Shown: piece by piece, positions 24,872 through 33,543 of the stretch
Layout: every line of letters begins with the position of its first letter
How positions within the stretch are numbered: the first letter of the stretch is position 1
NCBI GenBank assembly: GCA_035294005.1
Contig: DATGLT010000445.1
Span: 4,748-68,747 of the forward strand
Length of the DNA stretch: 64,000 nt
Direction of reading: 5' to 3'
Origin: JANXQE01 sp035294005
Lineage (GTDB): Bacteria; Verrucomicrobiota; Verrucomicrobiia; Limisphaerales; UBA8199
Program-made: the position numbers and the translations under genes
Notes under the pieces: generated by a model
Database searches by the model: none
The model's input: only the letters and a program-made list of their open reading frames with translations
What the model was told of the DNA's origin: nothing

Positions 24872-24877
24872 TTTTTT
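24849..24877 (+). promoter_or_regulatory. leuB: Terminator-like hairpin directly upstream of leuB
   Basis: A perfect eight-base stem (TCCCCGCC at 24849-24856 with GGCGGGGA at 24861-24868, loop GCCG) is followed by a T-run at about 24872-24877 and then the leuB ATG at 24879. The 3' arm also contains the only G-rich sequence (GGGG) that could serve as the leuB ribosome site. The structure could therefore act as an attenuator, hide the ribosome site, or both. Confidence 0.55.
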
Positions 24878-24878
24878 A

Positions 24879-25937
24879 ATGAAAACCTACGATATTGCGC
24901 TCATTGGCGGTGACGGCACGGGACCCGAAGTTGTGCACGAGGCCGTAAAGGTACTCGACGTTGCGGCAAAGAAATTCGATCTCAAGCTCAATTACACCAA
25001 GTATGACCTCGGTGGAGACCGCTATCTGCGGACCGGTGAGGTTCTGCCGGACAGTGTGCTCGAAGAGCTGCGCAAATTCCCGGCGATTCTTCTGGGCGCC
25101 ATCGGCCATCCAAACGTCAAGCCCGGCATTCTTGAAAAAGGCATTCTTCTGCGCACGCGCTTCGAATTGGAGCAGTACATCAATTTGCGGCCCGTAAAGC
25201 TTTATGACGAGCGGTTCTGTCCGCTCAAAGATAAGAAACCGGAAGACATCGATTTTGTCGTGGTTCGCGAAAACAACGAAGGATTGTACACTGGGGCGGG
25301 CGGTTTTGTGTTCAAGGGCACCCCGAACGAAGTCGCGTTGCAGGAGAGCGTCAATACCCGGCGCGGAGTCGAACGGTGTCTGCGGTTCGCGTTCGAATAC
25401 ACCCGCAAGCGCAACAAAGACAGAAAACTTACGCTCAGCGGGAAGACGAACGTCCTTACGTTCGCTTTCGACCTGTGGGAGCGCGCGTTCAATGAAGTTG
25501 GCGAGAAGGATTTCAAAGACATCAAACGCGACTATGCCCACGTTGACGCCACAACGATGTGGTTTGTGAAAAACCCGGAATGGTTCGATGTGATTGTGAC
25601 CGACAATATGTTCGGTGACATCATTACTGACCTAGGTGCCATGGTTCAGGGTGGAATGGGAATCGCCGCAGGTGGGAACATTAATCCTAAAGGCACCAGC
25701 ATGTTCGAACCCATAGGCGGCAGCGCGCCTAAATACACGGGACAAGGGGTAATCAATCCGCTGGCAGCAATTTGTGCCGGCCAGATGCTCCTGGATTTCC
25801 TCGGTGAAACTCAGGCCGCCAAGGCAATCGAGACCGCCGTGATCAAGATCGTCCGGGAGAAAATCAAAAGTTTGGCGGCCGGCAAGATGGGCTTTAGCAC
25901 CTCCCAAGTCGGAGATCTTGTTGCAGCAGCGGTTTAG
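24879..25937 (+). CDS. leuB: 3-Isopropylmalate dehydrogenase LeuB
   Basis: LeuB oxidises 3-isopropylmalate to 2-oxoisocaproate precursor with NAD+, the third step of leucine synthesis. The 352-residue protein shows the IDH/IPMDH fold: ALIGGDGTGPEVV at the start, LLRTRFELEQYINLRPVKLY (substrate arginines), VVVRENNEGLYTG, the catalytic Lys in SGKTNVLTF, metal-binding Asp in VTDNMFGDIITDLGA, and cofactor segment GGSAPKYTGQGVINP. Paralogous tartrate or homoisocitrate dehydrogenases look alike, so the exact substrate is inferred from overall similarity. The ATG at 24879 sits just behind a terminator-like hairpin. Confidence 0.87.
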   Translation: MKTYDIALIGGDGTGPEVVHEAVKVLDVAAKKFDLKLNYTKYDLGGDRYLRTGEVLPDSVLEELRKFPAILLGAIGHPNVKPGILEKGILLRTRFELEQYINLRPVKLYDERFCPLKDKKPEDIDFVVVRENNEGLYTGAGGFVFKGTPNEVALQESVNTRRGVERCLRFAFEYTRKRNKDRKLTLSGKTNVLTFAFDLWERAFNEVGEKDFKDIKRDYAHVDATTMWFVKNPEWFDVIVTDNMFGDIITDLGAMVQGGMGIAAGGNINPKGTSMFEPIGGSAPKYTGQGVINPLAAICAGQMLLDFLGETQAAKAIETAVIKIVREKIKSLAAGKMGFSTSQVGDLVAAAV

Positions 25938-26042
25938 CGGTTGTTTAGACGGCCTGCCTGAATGCGCGCTTCGCGCCGGGCTTGAAAAAGGCCGGCCTTT
26001 GGCATTGACAATAGGTTGTCGCAATGGCAAACTCTCGCTTAC

Positions 26043-26648
26043 ATGGCGCACGTTGCTATTCCCAAAGATCCGCTACCCTCACCCGAATCACTCGACAACC
26101 CCGAACGGGTTCCTTTTACAGTCCTGCTGACGGAAATCAATTCCGTGGCCATTCGCTTGCGGCAAAGGGCGCGGGCGACCCGGAGTTCTCCGGCGGATTT
26201 ACCTGGAGCGGCGCAATCGGTGCTGGAAATCCTGGGGCGGCGGGGAGCGATGACAGTTCCACAAATTGCTCGGGAGCGATCCACGTCGCGGCAGAACATT
26301 CAAATGCTGGTGGACAGGCTGGTCTCACAAGAACGCCTCGAGTTTTGTTCGAACCCTTCGCATAAGAAGTCCGCCCTGGTCCGATTAACGCCCGGGGGAA
26401 AGACTCTGTTGGGCGCAGGAGCGTCGAACCAAAAAGAACTTTTGGGGGAGCTTGAGTCGAGCTTTTCGACAGCGGAAATGAAGACAACGCTTAAAGTGCT
26501 GCGGGGGATTTACGACTTGCTGTCCAAGCACCCGGAGAGGACCAGTATGCAAAAGCCCGCCGCTGGCCAGCAACTGACTCACCGCCAAAAACAAACACTT
26601 CCCGAACGCGAAGCAGTTATCGAGGATTTTCCGGTGGCGCTGCTATAG
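26043..26648 (+). CDS. MarR-type winged-helix regulator
   Basis: A 201-residue protein with a MarR-like winged helix in the central part (about residues 50-135): VLEILGRRGAMTVPQIARER, the recognition helix SRQNIQMLVDRLVSQERLE, and a wing with KKSALVRLTPGGKTLL. The N-terminal about 35 residues are Pro-rich and the C-terminal 40 residues polar and probably disordered. Ligand and targets are unknown. ATG 26043 is preferred; an in-frame TTG at 26016 would add nine residues. It follows leuB after 105 bases and ends 22 bases from the convergent clpX stop. Confidence 0.78.
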   Translation: MAHVAIPKDPLPSPESLDNPERVPFTVLLTEINSVAIRLRQRARATRSSPADLPGAAQSVLEILGRRGAMTVPQIARERSTSRQNIQMLVDRLVSQERLEFCSNPSHKKSALVRLTPGGKTLLGAGASNQKELLGELESSFSTAEMKTTLKVLRGIYDLLSKHPERTSMQKPAAGQQLTHRQKQTLPEREAVIEDFPVALL

Positions 26649-26670
26649 GGGCATCAGCGGAAAGTAAGAT

Positions 26671-27957
26671 TCAGGCGGCCGCGCGACCGTGCTTGCGACG
26701 CACCAAAGGCTTGGTTTCACCACGCACCACCGGTTGAGTGATATTGACCTGGATGATGTCGTCGCTGGAGGGCACGTCATACATCACGTCCAGCATTAAC
26801 TTTTCCAATAGACTGCGCAGGGCCCGGGCGCCAGTGCCTTTACGAATCGCCTGCGCGGCAAGTTCGCCGAGGGCATCTGATGAGAATTCCAATTCGACGC
26901 CTTCCATGGCCATTAACTTGGCGTACTGCTTGGTGAGCGCGTTCCTGGTGTCTGTGAGAATTGAGACCAATTGCTGCTCGGTCAATTCAGCCAGGACAGT
27001 CACCATTGGCAACCTGCCGATGAACTCGGGGATGAAGCCAAACCCAAGCAGGTCTTCCGGCTCAATATGCTGCAGAACTTCCTGCCTCGCGATGCTTGCC
27101 GCGCGAAACCCTTCTTCGGCGGCTCGAAAACCCATCACGTGCTTGCCGAGCCTTCGCTGAATGATTCGCTCCAAACCAACGAAGGCGCCACCGCAAATGA
27201 ACAGGATATCGGTGGTATCGACGCGAATATATTCCTGTTGAGGATGTTTGCGTCCGCCTTGAGGAGGGACATTGCAGATGGTCCCTTCGAGGATTTTCAG
27301 GAGCGCCTGCTGAACGCCCTCCCCGGAAACGTCACGAGTGATTGAGACATTTTCGGTTTTGCGCGCAATTTTATCGATCTCATCAATATAAACGATGCCT
27401 CGCTGGGCGCGTTTGACGTCATAGTCGGCATTCTGCAACAACCGCAAGACGATATTTTCGACGTCCTCCCCGACGTATCCCGCTTCGGTCAAGGTCGTCG
27501 CGTCGGCCATTGCGAAAGGCACATCGAGGATTTGAGCGAGGGTGCGGGCCAGCAGCGTCTTGCCGGATCCCGTAGGGCCGATCATCAGGATGTTGCTCTT
27601 TTCAATTTCGACTTCAGCGTGCGGATCCTTGGGCGGGGAATCCTCTTCGGTGTTGGAGGAGTGGTCCTGCAGGATGCGTTTGTAGTGGTTGTGCACCGCT
27701 ACCGCCAGGGTCTTTTTGGCATGGTCCTGCCCGACACAGTTCAGATCCAGTTGGCGCTTGATTTCAGCTGGCTTTGGAACGCTGATCTTGGGCTTGGTTT
27801 TCCTTGCCTGAGACGCAAGTTCCTTGTCGAGGACCTGCTTGCAGAGCACGACGCAATTGTCGCAGATGTAGACCCCGGGCCCGGCGATAAGCTTTTTGAC
27901 TTCAGCATGTGACTTGCCGCAGAAACTGCACAGAGTGATATTCGTCGGGCGCGCCAT
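26671..27957 (-). CDS. clpX: ATP-dependent Clp protease ATP-binding subunit ClpX
   Basis: ClpX is the AAA+ unfoldase that feeds tagged proteins to ClpP. It has 428 residues. The N-terminal zinc domain reads LCSFCGKSHAEVKKLIAG with the second pair in YICDNCVV. Walker A is GPTGSGKTLLA, Walker B GIVYIDEIDKIARK, and the sensor/arginine regions include LGFGFIPEFIGRLP and KGTGARALRSLLE. ATG 27957 is the family start; the frame open upstream to 28071 overlaps clpP. It starts four bases after the clpP stop, so clpP-clpX form the usual operon. Confidence 0.97.
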   Translation of the reverse strand: MARPTNITLCSFCGKSHAEVKKLIAGPGVYICDNCVVLCKQVLDKELASQARKTKPKISVPKPAEIKRQLDLNCVGQDHAKKTLAVAVHNHYKRILQDHSSNTEEDSPPKDPHAEVEIEKSNILMIGPTGSGKTLLARTLAQILDVPFAMADATTLTEAGYVGEDVENIVLRLLQNADYDVKRAQRGIVYIDEIDKIARKTENVSITRDVSGEGVQQALLKILEGTICNVPPQGGRKHPQQEYIRVDTTDILFICGGAFVGLERIIQRRLGKHVMGFRAAEEGFRAASIARQEVLQHIEPEDLLGFGFIPEFIGRLPMVTVLAELTEQQLVSILTDTRNALTKQYAKLMAMEGVELEFSSDALGELAAQAIRKGTGARALRSLLEKLMLDVMYDVPSSDDIIQVNITQPVVRGETKPLVRRKHGRAAA

Positions 27958-27961
27958 GAGC

Positions 27962-28603
27962 TTAGGACTTCTTCTCCACCAGGCTGCTGACCTGATCAGC
28001 CAAGCCCGGGATTTCTTTGCGCGACTGCACGACTTCATCAACCAGGCCGTAATTCTTGGCCTCCTCTGCACTCATGAAGTTATCCCGGTCACAGTCCTTT
28101 TCGACCTGGTCAATTGAGCGGCCCGTGTGCTTCGAAACGATCGAATTAAGCCGTTGCTTGAGTTTCAGCATGTAACGAACTCGGATTTCAACGTCACTGG
28201 CGGCGCCTTCCGCTCCCCCAAGCACCTGGTGAATCATGATGTTCGAGTTGGGAAGGGCGTACCGCTTTCCCTTGGTACCACCGCACAGGAGCACCGCGCC
28301 CATGCTGGCGGCCTGGCCGATGCAGTAGGTATTCACGTCACAGGTTAGGAACTGCATCGTGTCGTAGATTGCCAGGCCCGCCGTGACGCTGCCGCCGGGA
28401 GAATTGATGTAAAGGTGAATGTCCTTCTTGGGGTCGGTCATTTGCAGGAACAGGAGCTGAGCGATGATGACGTTAGCCACCATGTCGTCCACGGGTGTTC
28501 CGAGGAATACGATCCGGTCGACCAACAGCCTCGAATAAATGTCATAACCGCGTTCACCCCGCCCGGTCTGCTCAACCACCATTGGGACTAAAAAGTTATC
28601 CAT
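27962..28603 (-). CDS. clpP: ATP-dependent Clp protease proteolytic subunit ClpP
   Basis: ClpP is the serine peptidase that forms the double heptameric chamber. The 213-residue protein has the catalytic triad Ser100 (GQAASMGAVLL), His125 (NIMIHQVLGG) and Asp174 (CDRDNFMSAEEA), with the same spacing as in E. coli ClpP. INSPGGSVTAGLAIYDTM is the signature helix. ATG 28603 is chosen for its family-like N-terminus. The clpX gene follows immediately. A candidate vegetative promoter lies 33-61 bases upstream. Confidence 0.97.
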   Translation of the reverse strand: MDNFLVPMVVEQTGRGERGYDIYSRLLVDRIVFLGTPVDDMVANVIIAQLLFLQMTDPKKDIHLYINSPGGSVTAGLAIYDTMQFLTCDVNTYCIGQAASMGAVLLCGGTKGKRYALPNSNIMIHQVLGGAEGAASDVEIRVRYMLKLKQRLNSIVSKHTGRSIDQVEKDCDRDNFMSAEEAKNYGLVDEVVQSRKEIPGLADQVSSLVEKKS

Positions 28604-28635
28604 AAAACATATAAGAGCTTTATTCTCTGTGTCGC

Positions 28636-28664
28636 AACGTAGCGGAGCCCCTGATCCAGGTCAA
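28636..28664 (-). promoter_or_regulatory. clpP: Candidate sigma-70 promoter of clpP-clpX
   Basis: On the minus strand a TTGACC hexamer (28664-28659) and a TACGTT hexamer (28641-28636) are separated by exactly 17 bases and lie about 33-61 bases ahead of the clpP start. The -35 match is good and the -10 match weak, so this is only a candidate. Confidence 0.35.
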
Positions 28665-28696
28665 GCGTGCCCCGAACCAGCATCAACCAATAACAA

Positions 28697-29218
28697 CTAA
28701 TTCCACGTCCGCCCTTTTACGGATGCCAGGACTCTCGGCCAAATCAGCAACAAAGCGCTTGCGAACTCTTGCGGCTTCTGTTCCATCCATTTTGTGACCA
28801 TCCCAGGGCTGAACCAACCGCCGCTCTCGATTTCTTCCAGGTTTAATTGGAAAGGGCCTTCCGCTTCGCATCGATAGACCCAGACATGTTCCTGGTCGGT
28901 CATGTCGGAAGCGGGTAACTTGAAAAGCGGCAGCGGTGGAGTTTTCAACTGCAGGCCGATTTCCTCGCGCAGTTCGCGAAGCGCGCAGGCATCATAGCTC
29001 TCTCCGCTGTCCACGTGGCCCGAAGCTGAAGAATCCCACAGTCCGGGCTGCCGATCTTTGCTCATTGAGCGTTTTTGGAGAAAAACATCGCCTCGCTGGT
29101 TAAAAACCAGAACATGCGTGGCCCGGTGCATGAGGCCAAGTCGATGGACTTCGCTTCGCGGGCGGCGATCCACAACTTCATCACGTTCGTTTACCACGTC
29201 AAAGATTTCTTCGCTCAT
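28697..29218 (-). CDS. Nudix hydrolase (IDI-like, COG1443 group)
   Basis: A 173-residue Nudix protein resembling isopentenyl-diphosphate isomerase relatives: EIFDVVNERDEVVDRRPRSE at the N-terminus, then HRATHVLVFNQRGDVFLQKR. The Nudix box is canonical: GHVDSGESYDACALRELREE followed by IG. WDSSASGHVDSGES is typical of this subgroup. Because IDI-1 catalytic Cys and the full isomerase length are not obvious, it is more probably a pyrophosphohydrolase of unknown substrate than an isomerase. Its start overlaps the end of rsmA by 20 bases. Confidence 0.87.
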   Translation of the reverse strand: MSEEIFDVVNERDEVVDRRPRSEVHRLGLMHRATHVLVFNQRGDVFLQKRSMSKDRQPGLWDSSASGHVDSGESYDACALRELREEIGLQLKTPPLPLFKLPASDMTDQEHVWVYRCEAEGPFQLNLEEIESGGWFSPGMVTKWMEQKPQEFASALLLIWPRVLASVKGRTWN

Positions 29219-30059
29219 ATAAAATCCGGGTGAGTTTCGTGAATTGTTCGAGACTCACCATTTCAGCGCGCACCGCCGATGGCAATCCGGTTTCCTGCAA
29301 AGCGCGTTCCACAGCGCTGGTCTCCCAGTCCTCCTTCAGAAGCTTGGCCATCATTTTGCGCCGCTGCGAGAAGCTGCGCTTGAGGATGGATACAAAACAT
29401 GGGCGCAAATCCCCGGTCAACAGCGGGGGCGTCCTCCTGGAAAGGATCACGCAAGCCGACTCGACATCCGGCTGAGGGAAAAAGCAGCCGGCGGGGATCT
29501 TAAACCAGTCGATCGGCAGGTAATCCAACTGCACAAGCAGTGTGAGGACCCCGTAATCGGGCGTGCCCGGGCGCGCCGTCAATCTGCGCGCCACTTCGAG
29601 CTGGAGGGTGACCACGATCCGTTTGGGTCCGAGGTCATTCAAGGCGAGTTCGACGAGGATCGGAGAGGCCACCGAGTAAGGCAGGTTGGCAACCAGTTTC
29701 CATTCTCGCCAATCGGCCTTGTTGGTCTTGAGGTACTCGAGTGCGTCGGCCTCAACGAGCTTCAAATGCGCAGACTTGAAAGACACCGCCTCTGCCTCGG
29801 CTGAAAATCGTTGCCGCATAATTTCAATCAATCGCGCATCTTTCTCGATTGCCAGGACTTCGCCTGCCGCGGCCACCAATAATTCCGTCAAAGGTCCCAG
29901 TCCGGGCCCGATCTCGAGCACTTTGTCCTCGGGGCCGATCTCCGCCTCTCTTATAATGCGCCGCAGTTGATTGCCATCGTGAAGAAAATTCTGGCCGAGG
30001 GATTTTGTCAATTGCACGCCACGCTCGGCCAGGATTTGCCTCATCTCGCTCAGCTTCAT
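29199..30059 (-). CDS. rsmA: 16S rRNA dimethyladenosine transferase RsmA/KsgA
   Basis: RsmA dimethylates A1518 and A1519 of 16S rRNA, a late ribosome assembly step. The 286-residue protein has the family opening LTKSLGQNFLHDGNQLRRI, motif I VLEIGPGLGPLTELL, and the catalytic NLPYSVASPILVEL. The C-terminal helical domain includes FFPQPDVESACVIL. The start ATG 30059 overlaps the upstream aminotransferase stop by four bases, and its 3' end overlaps the Nudix gene. Confidence 0.96.
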   Translation of the reverse strand: MKLSEMRQILAERGVQLTKSLGQNFLHDGNQLRRIIREAEIGPEDKVLEIGPGLGPLTELLVAAAGEVLAIEKDARLIEIMRQRFSAEAEAVSFKSAHLKLVEADALEYLKTNKADWREWKLVANLPYSVASPILVELALNDLGPKRIVVTLQLEVARRLTARPGTPDYGVLTLLVQLDYLPIDWFKIPAGCFFPQPDVESACVILSRRTPPLLTGDLRPCFVSILKRSFSQRRKMMAKLLKEDWETSAVERALQETGLPSAVRAEMVSLEQFTKLTRILYERRNL

Positions 30060-31438
30060 ATTCGCAAGGTCTTGAGCATGGCCGATTCCAGTGCCGACAC
30101 AGCCGACCGCAATTGATTCTTTTGGATTGTTAAGGGCGGCGTGAAGCTGATGACGTTCGAATGCTCTCCCTCCGGCAGAAGAATGAACCCGCGCTTTAGC
30201 ATGTTCTTAATGATGTCCAGCGCAAAGGCGGTAGCCGGTTTGTTCCCTCGCAGGATTTCGATACCCGCGAGCAATCCCCGCCCGCGGACGTAACATTTCA
30301 CATTCGAACCGCGGGACTGGCTGGCCATGGCGCACAAGTCTTCCAAGAGCAACTCGCCCAAAGCCGCGCTGCGATCCACCAAGTTGAGCCTTTGAATCTC
30401 ACGAATGTTTTCCAGCGCCATTGCACATCCGACCGGGTGACCCAGAAAAGTGCTGGTATGAATGGCTTCCCCGTTGGAAACAGGCCAAGCGGCATCCATA
30501 ACCGCAGCTTTGCCCACGCACGCTGAGAGCGGAAAACCGCCGGTCAGAGCTTTGCCCAGGCAAATGATGTCGGGAATGACATTCGAATGCTCGCAGGCAA
30601 ACCAGGTGCCGGCACGACCGAAACCGGTATAGATTTCGTCCAGGATCAAAAGCGCGTCATTTTCATCGGCGACTCGCCGGAGCATTGCCAGGAAAGCATC
30701 CGGGGGCACGTTGATGCCGCCTCGCGCCTGAATCGGTTCGACGAGGATCGCGCCTATTCGGCGTCTTCTCAGCTTTTGCCTAAGCAATGTTTCGAGCGCC
30801 TCAACCGATGGTTGGTCGCTAGAGTAAAGGATTCCTTTGCCTTCCTGCCCTGGGCACATGCTGCGATGACTTGGGTACGAGACGAACGACGCAAACTCGC
30901 GAAGCTGATCGCGAAAGGGGCCGCGAAAGTGTTCCCGGTAGGTCGCGTTGAGCGCGCCATACCCGAGACCATGATAAGCGTTTCGGAAGGCGATGATACC
31001 AGATTGGGACGTGGCAAGCCGCGCCGTTTTCAAGGCCGCTTCCACAGCTTCGAAACCGGAATTGCAGAAAATCGTTTTGCCCTTTATCCTGGCACTTCGA
31101 GCCGAGCCGGCCGCGGTCCAGCGTTCAAAAGTCAGTTCGCTAAGCTTTGCCGCCAATTCCGCTTTCGCCCGATGCGGGTGCACGTCGCCCATGGCGTGAA
31201 CGAGGCGGCTCATTTGCCTGCGTGCGGCCTGGATGACGCGGGGATTGGCGTGGCCCGTTGCCGCCACCCCGAACGCAGCCGTCAAGTCGAGATGGCGATT
31301 CCCGTTTTCATCCCAAACGTGCACGCCGCTCGCTCGTTCCCACACAATTGGCCATGAACCATCCGGATCGATGAAGGTGACATTCCGAGACTCATACGTT
31401 CGCAAGAGTCGCAAGGTCGGCGATGTTCCCCGCGGCAT
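30056..31438 (-). CDS. Class III PLP-dependent aminotransferase
   Basis: A 460-residue fold-type I, class III aminotransferase (GabT/ArgD/BioA group). Visible elements are IFCNSGFEAVEAALKTARL (phosphate-binding region), AYHGLGYGALN, ALLILDEIYTGFGRAGTWFA (the PLP-binding Asp), and the Schiff-base Lys in CLGKALTGGFPLSACVG. TSTFLGHPVGCAMAL follows. The substrate cannot be assigned from the sequence alone; 4-aminobutyrate or acetylornithine-type activity is possible. It starts four bases after queE ends and overlaps rsmA by four bases. Confidence 0.88.
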   Translation of the reverse strand: MPRGTSPTLRLLRTYESRNVTFIDPDGSWPIVWERASGVHVWDENGNRHLDLTAAFGVAATGHANPRVIQAARRQMSRLVHAMGDVHPHRAKAELAAKLSELTFERWTAAGSARSARIKGKTIFCNSGFEAVEAALKTARLATSQSGIIAFRNAYHGLGYGALNATYREHFRGPFRDQLREFASFVSYPSHRSMCPGQEGKGILYSSDQPSVEALETLLRQKLRRRRIGAILVEPIQARGGINVPPDAFLAMLRRVADENDALLILDEIYTGFGRAGTWFACEHSNVIPDIICLGKALTGGFPLSACVGKAAVMDAAWPVSNGEAIHTSTFLGHPVGCAMALENIREIQRLNLVDRSAALGELLLEDLCAMASQSRGSNVKCYVRGRGLLAGIEILRGNKPATAFALDIIKNMLKRGFILLPEGEHSNVISFTPPLTIQKNQLRSAVSALESAMLKTLRI

Positions 31439-31441
31439 GGA

Positions 31442-32194
31442 TCAAACTCCGCGTTGCTCAGCCGGCCAGATCACTTTATGCAGCTGAATTTGGAACCGCA
31501 CCGGCAACGCATCGGCGATGATCTTGTTGGCCAGTTCCTGCCGAGCAATCGGACGTTGTCCGGCCGGAACCGGTTTCAGGGATTTATGACGTTGTTCCGC
31601 GGTTAACGGGTGAACCCACGAAATCAATATTGGGCAAATGGAGGCCAGGTCATGTTGGGTTATGATCTCTTTCGTCCATTCGTAGTCTTCAAGGGTGCCG
31701 ATCACGAACTTTATTTCGTCGGTGCGCTTCAGCAGGGGCACGTTGGACCAGCGATTTTTGTCCATCTCCCCGCTGCTGGGACATTTCAAATCCATAATGC
31801 GATGGACCCGCGAATCAACCTGGCTGATGTCATGCGCGCCGCTGGTCTCGAGCAGGACGGTAAAACCGTCATCGCAGAGCCTCTTCATCAAGTCGTGCGA
31901 ATTGGACTGCAACAACGGTTCGCCTCCGGTTAGTTCGACGAGGGGCAAGCGCAACGTTGTCGAAGGTGCGCCAGGCAAAACGTTTCTTCGAAACGGAGCA
32001 GCCAACTCCTCGATTTTTCCGACGATTTCGGAGAGCGCCAACTTGCTGCCTTCCTTAAACGCATACGCAGTATCGCAGTAGGAGCACCGGAGATTGCAGG
32101 CCGTCAGCCGCACAAAAATACACGGCAACCCAGCAAAAGTGCTCTCACCTTGCAGGCTTAAATAGATTTCGTTGGTCACCAACCCGTTAGCCAT
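31442..32194 (-). CDS. queE: 7-Carboxy-7-deazaguanine synthase QueE
   Basis: QueE is a radical SAM enzyme that contracts carboxytetrahydropterin to 7-carboxy-7-deazaguanine, a queuosine precursor. The 250-residue protein has the N-terminal EIYLSLQGESTFAGLPCIFV, the CxxxCxxC cluster motif CNLRCSYCDTAYAF, LPLVELTGGEPLLQ, and TVLLETSGAHD. ATG 32194 gives a family-like start; the open frame reaches 32263. It is probably the first gene of the queE-aminotransferase-rsmA-Nudix run. No queC or queD is visible. Confidence 0.93.
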   Translation of the reverse strand: MANGLVTNEIYLSLQGESTFAGLPCIFVRLTACNLRCSYCDTAYAFKEGSKLALSEIVGKIEELAAPFRRNVLPGAPSTTLRLPLVELTGGEPLLQSNSHDLMKRLCDDGFTVLLETSGAHDISQVDSRVHRIMDLKCPSSGEMDKNRWSNVPLLKRTDEIKFVIGTLEDYEWTKEIITQHDLASICPILISWVHPLTAEQRHKSLKPVPAGQRPIARQELANKIIADALPVRFQIQLHKVIWPAEQRGV

Positions 32195-32293
32195 TAGTTT
32201 TGGCAGTTTAAACGGGTTTGGCGCCGATGACACGAACGAATCGGGTTGCCGTTCGCGGGTCAAAGCGCGGGTTACTCACCAGTGGACAAACTG

Positions 32294-33541
32294 CTATGGA
32301 GATAAATGGTCCCTCGAACCCCAGGTGCGCAAAATTGGTTCAAGGGTCTCTGTGAATCGAGCCCGGGCCACCGGGCCGACGTGGGTTAAATCTTCGTAAT
32401 CAGACTCGCCCTGCGGCGGAAAATTATCTTCCTCCAACAAAATGAAGTTGTCGTACCGAGTTGCCAGCTTTCGCAGAAAAGCGCGCATTTGATTACGCAG
32501 GGTGGGGTCCAATCGTCGAGCAAGAACGGGATTGACCTGCCCGCAACAGGCAATGACGGTGCGGTGCCGAGCCCGGCACTTCTCAACGAAGGCGTCAAAT
32601 GCGTGAAATGAAAAATCCGACTGGGCGTTTACGCCGAACACAGCAGCAAATTCAGCCGCTCGCTGCGAAAGGTTGGAATCCAAAGCGGCGTCACGCTGTT
32701 TCTGGCGAATCTTGGTGGCCTCGATTCCCAGGAGGCGTTCGGCAAGAGGCTCCCGGATCCAGAAGGGGGGCAGGACATCACCAAGAAGTCCGTAGCCCAT
32801 GGATCGTGGAGACCAAGACCATTGACCCAATAAGCGATGGAATTCCGGCAGGTCGCGCGGAGTTAAAAAGAATGGCAAACCTTCGCCGACAGCACCCTCA
32901 AAAAAATTAAGCTCACTGAGATAACAGAGAATGGCATCGACTTGATGGCCTTCCAGCTTGCGATTGAGTAAGAGAAAGTCGTACGCGCGGTTTCCTGGAA
33001 AATACAGTTGCGTGGTGAAGATTTTGGGGCCCAGGTGTTCGTTCAACTCACGCGCGTCAATCTGGGCAAGGACCTGGCTCGATCCCGCCAGCACGACTTT
33101 CAAAGGCGCTGGGCTCTCGTTCATGAGGAGCAGTTTGATATGAAATTGCGTGAGGTTGTTGGTGGAGCCCTTTCCAGTCCAAAATAAACACCAGAAAAGG
33201 CAGGTTCCAAAAGCGCACTTGAGCCAAAGGTTAACCCCCAAAAACCCAGCTACGGAAAAGGGAACCCATTTCCACAAAACGGGAAGCCGGCGGGCTATCA
33301 ATGTACCCAAAACGATGACACCCAGGCTCACGATAACCGTGACAGTTATAAGCCAGGCTGCCTCGTAAAAACGATGCTGCAGGAAAACGGCAACGTCGGA
33401 GAACTTGCCATCGCCAGCGCGCAAAATACGCTCTCCCCAACGCTGGGACGCGAATGCCGAGATTCGTTTAGCCAGCGCCCAATAGCTTGACCACACCACA
33501 ACCGGTGCCACGAGGGAGCCAATCAAGAGCAGCCTTTTCAT
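32294..33541 (-). CDS. Membrane-anchored SGNH-like protein, partner of the MBOAT
   Basis: A 415-residue protein with three hydrophobic segments (about 5-22, 62-82, 92-122), then an extracytoplasmic domain. This domain has SGNH-hydrolase landmarks: LKVVLAGSSQVLAQ with Ser154/155 as nucleophile candidates, a conserved-looking AILCYLSELNFFEG, and a late DLTHVGP with Asp384 and His387 as block V. The layout resembles AlgJ/AlgX, DltD and PatB-type partners of MBOAT acyltransferases. It follows the MBOAT gene by two bases. I infer a role in acyl transfer to a surface polymer; the motif positions are seen, the function is not proven. Confidence 0.75.
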   Translation of the reverse strand: MKRLLLIGSLVAPVVVWSSYWALAKRISAFASQRWGERILRAGDGKFSDVAVFLQHRFYEAAWLITVTVIVSLGVIVLGTLIARRLPVLWKWVPFSVAGFLGVNLWLKCAFGTCLFWCLFWTGKGSTNNLTQFHIKLLLMNESPAPLKVVLAGSSQVLAQIDARELNEHLGPKIFTTQLYFPGNRAYDFLLLNRKLEGHQVDAILCYLSELNFFEGAVGEGLPFFLTPRDLPEFHRLLGQWSWSPRSMGYGLLGDVLPPFWIREPLAERLLGIEATKIRQKQRDAALDSNLSQRAAEFAAVFGVNAQSDFSFHAFDAFVEKCRARHRTVIACCGQVNPVLARRLDPTLRNQMRAFLRKLATRYDNFILLEEDNFPPQGESDYEDLTHVGPVARARFTETLEPILRTWGSRDHLSP

Positions 33542-33543
33542 TC

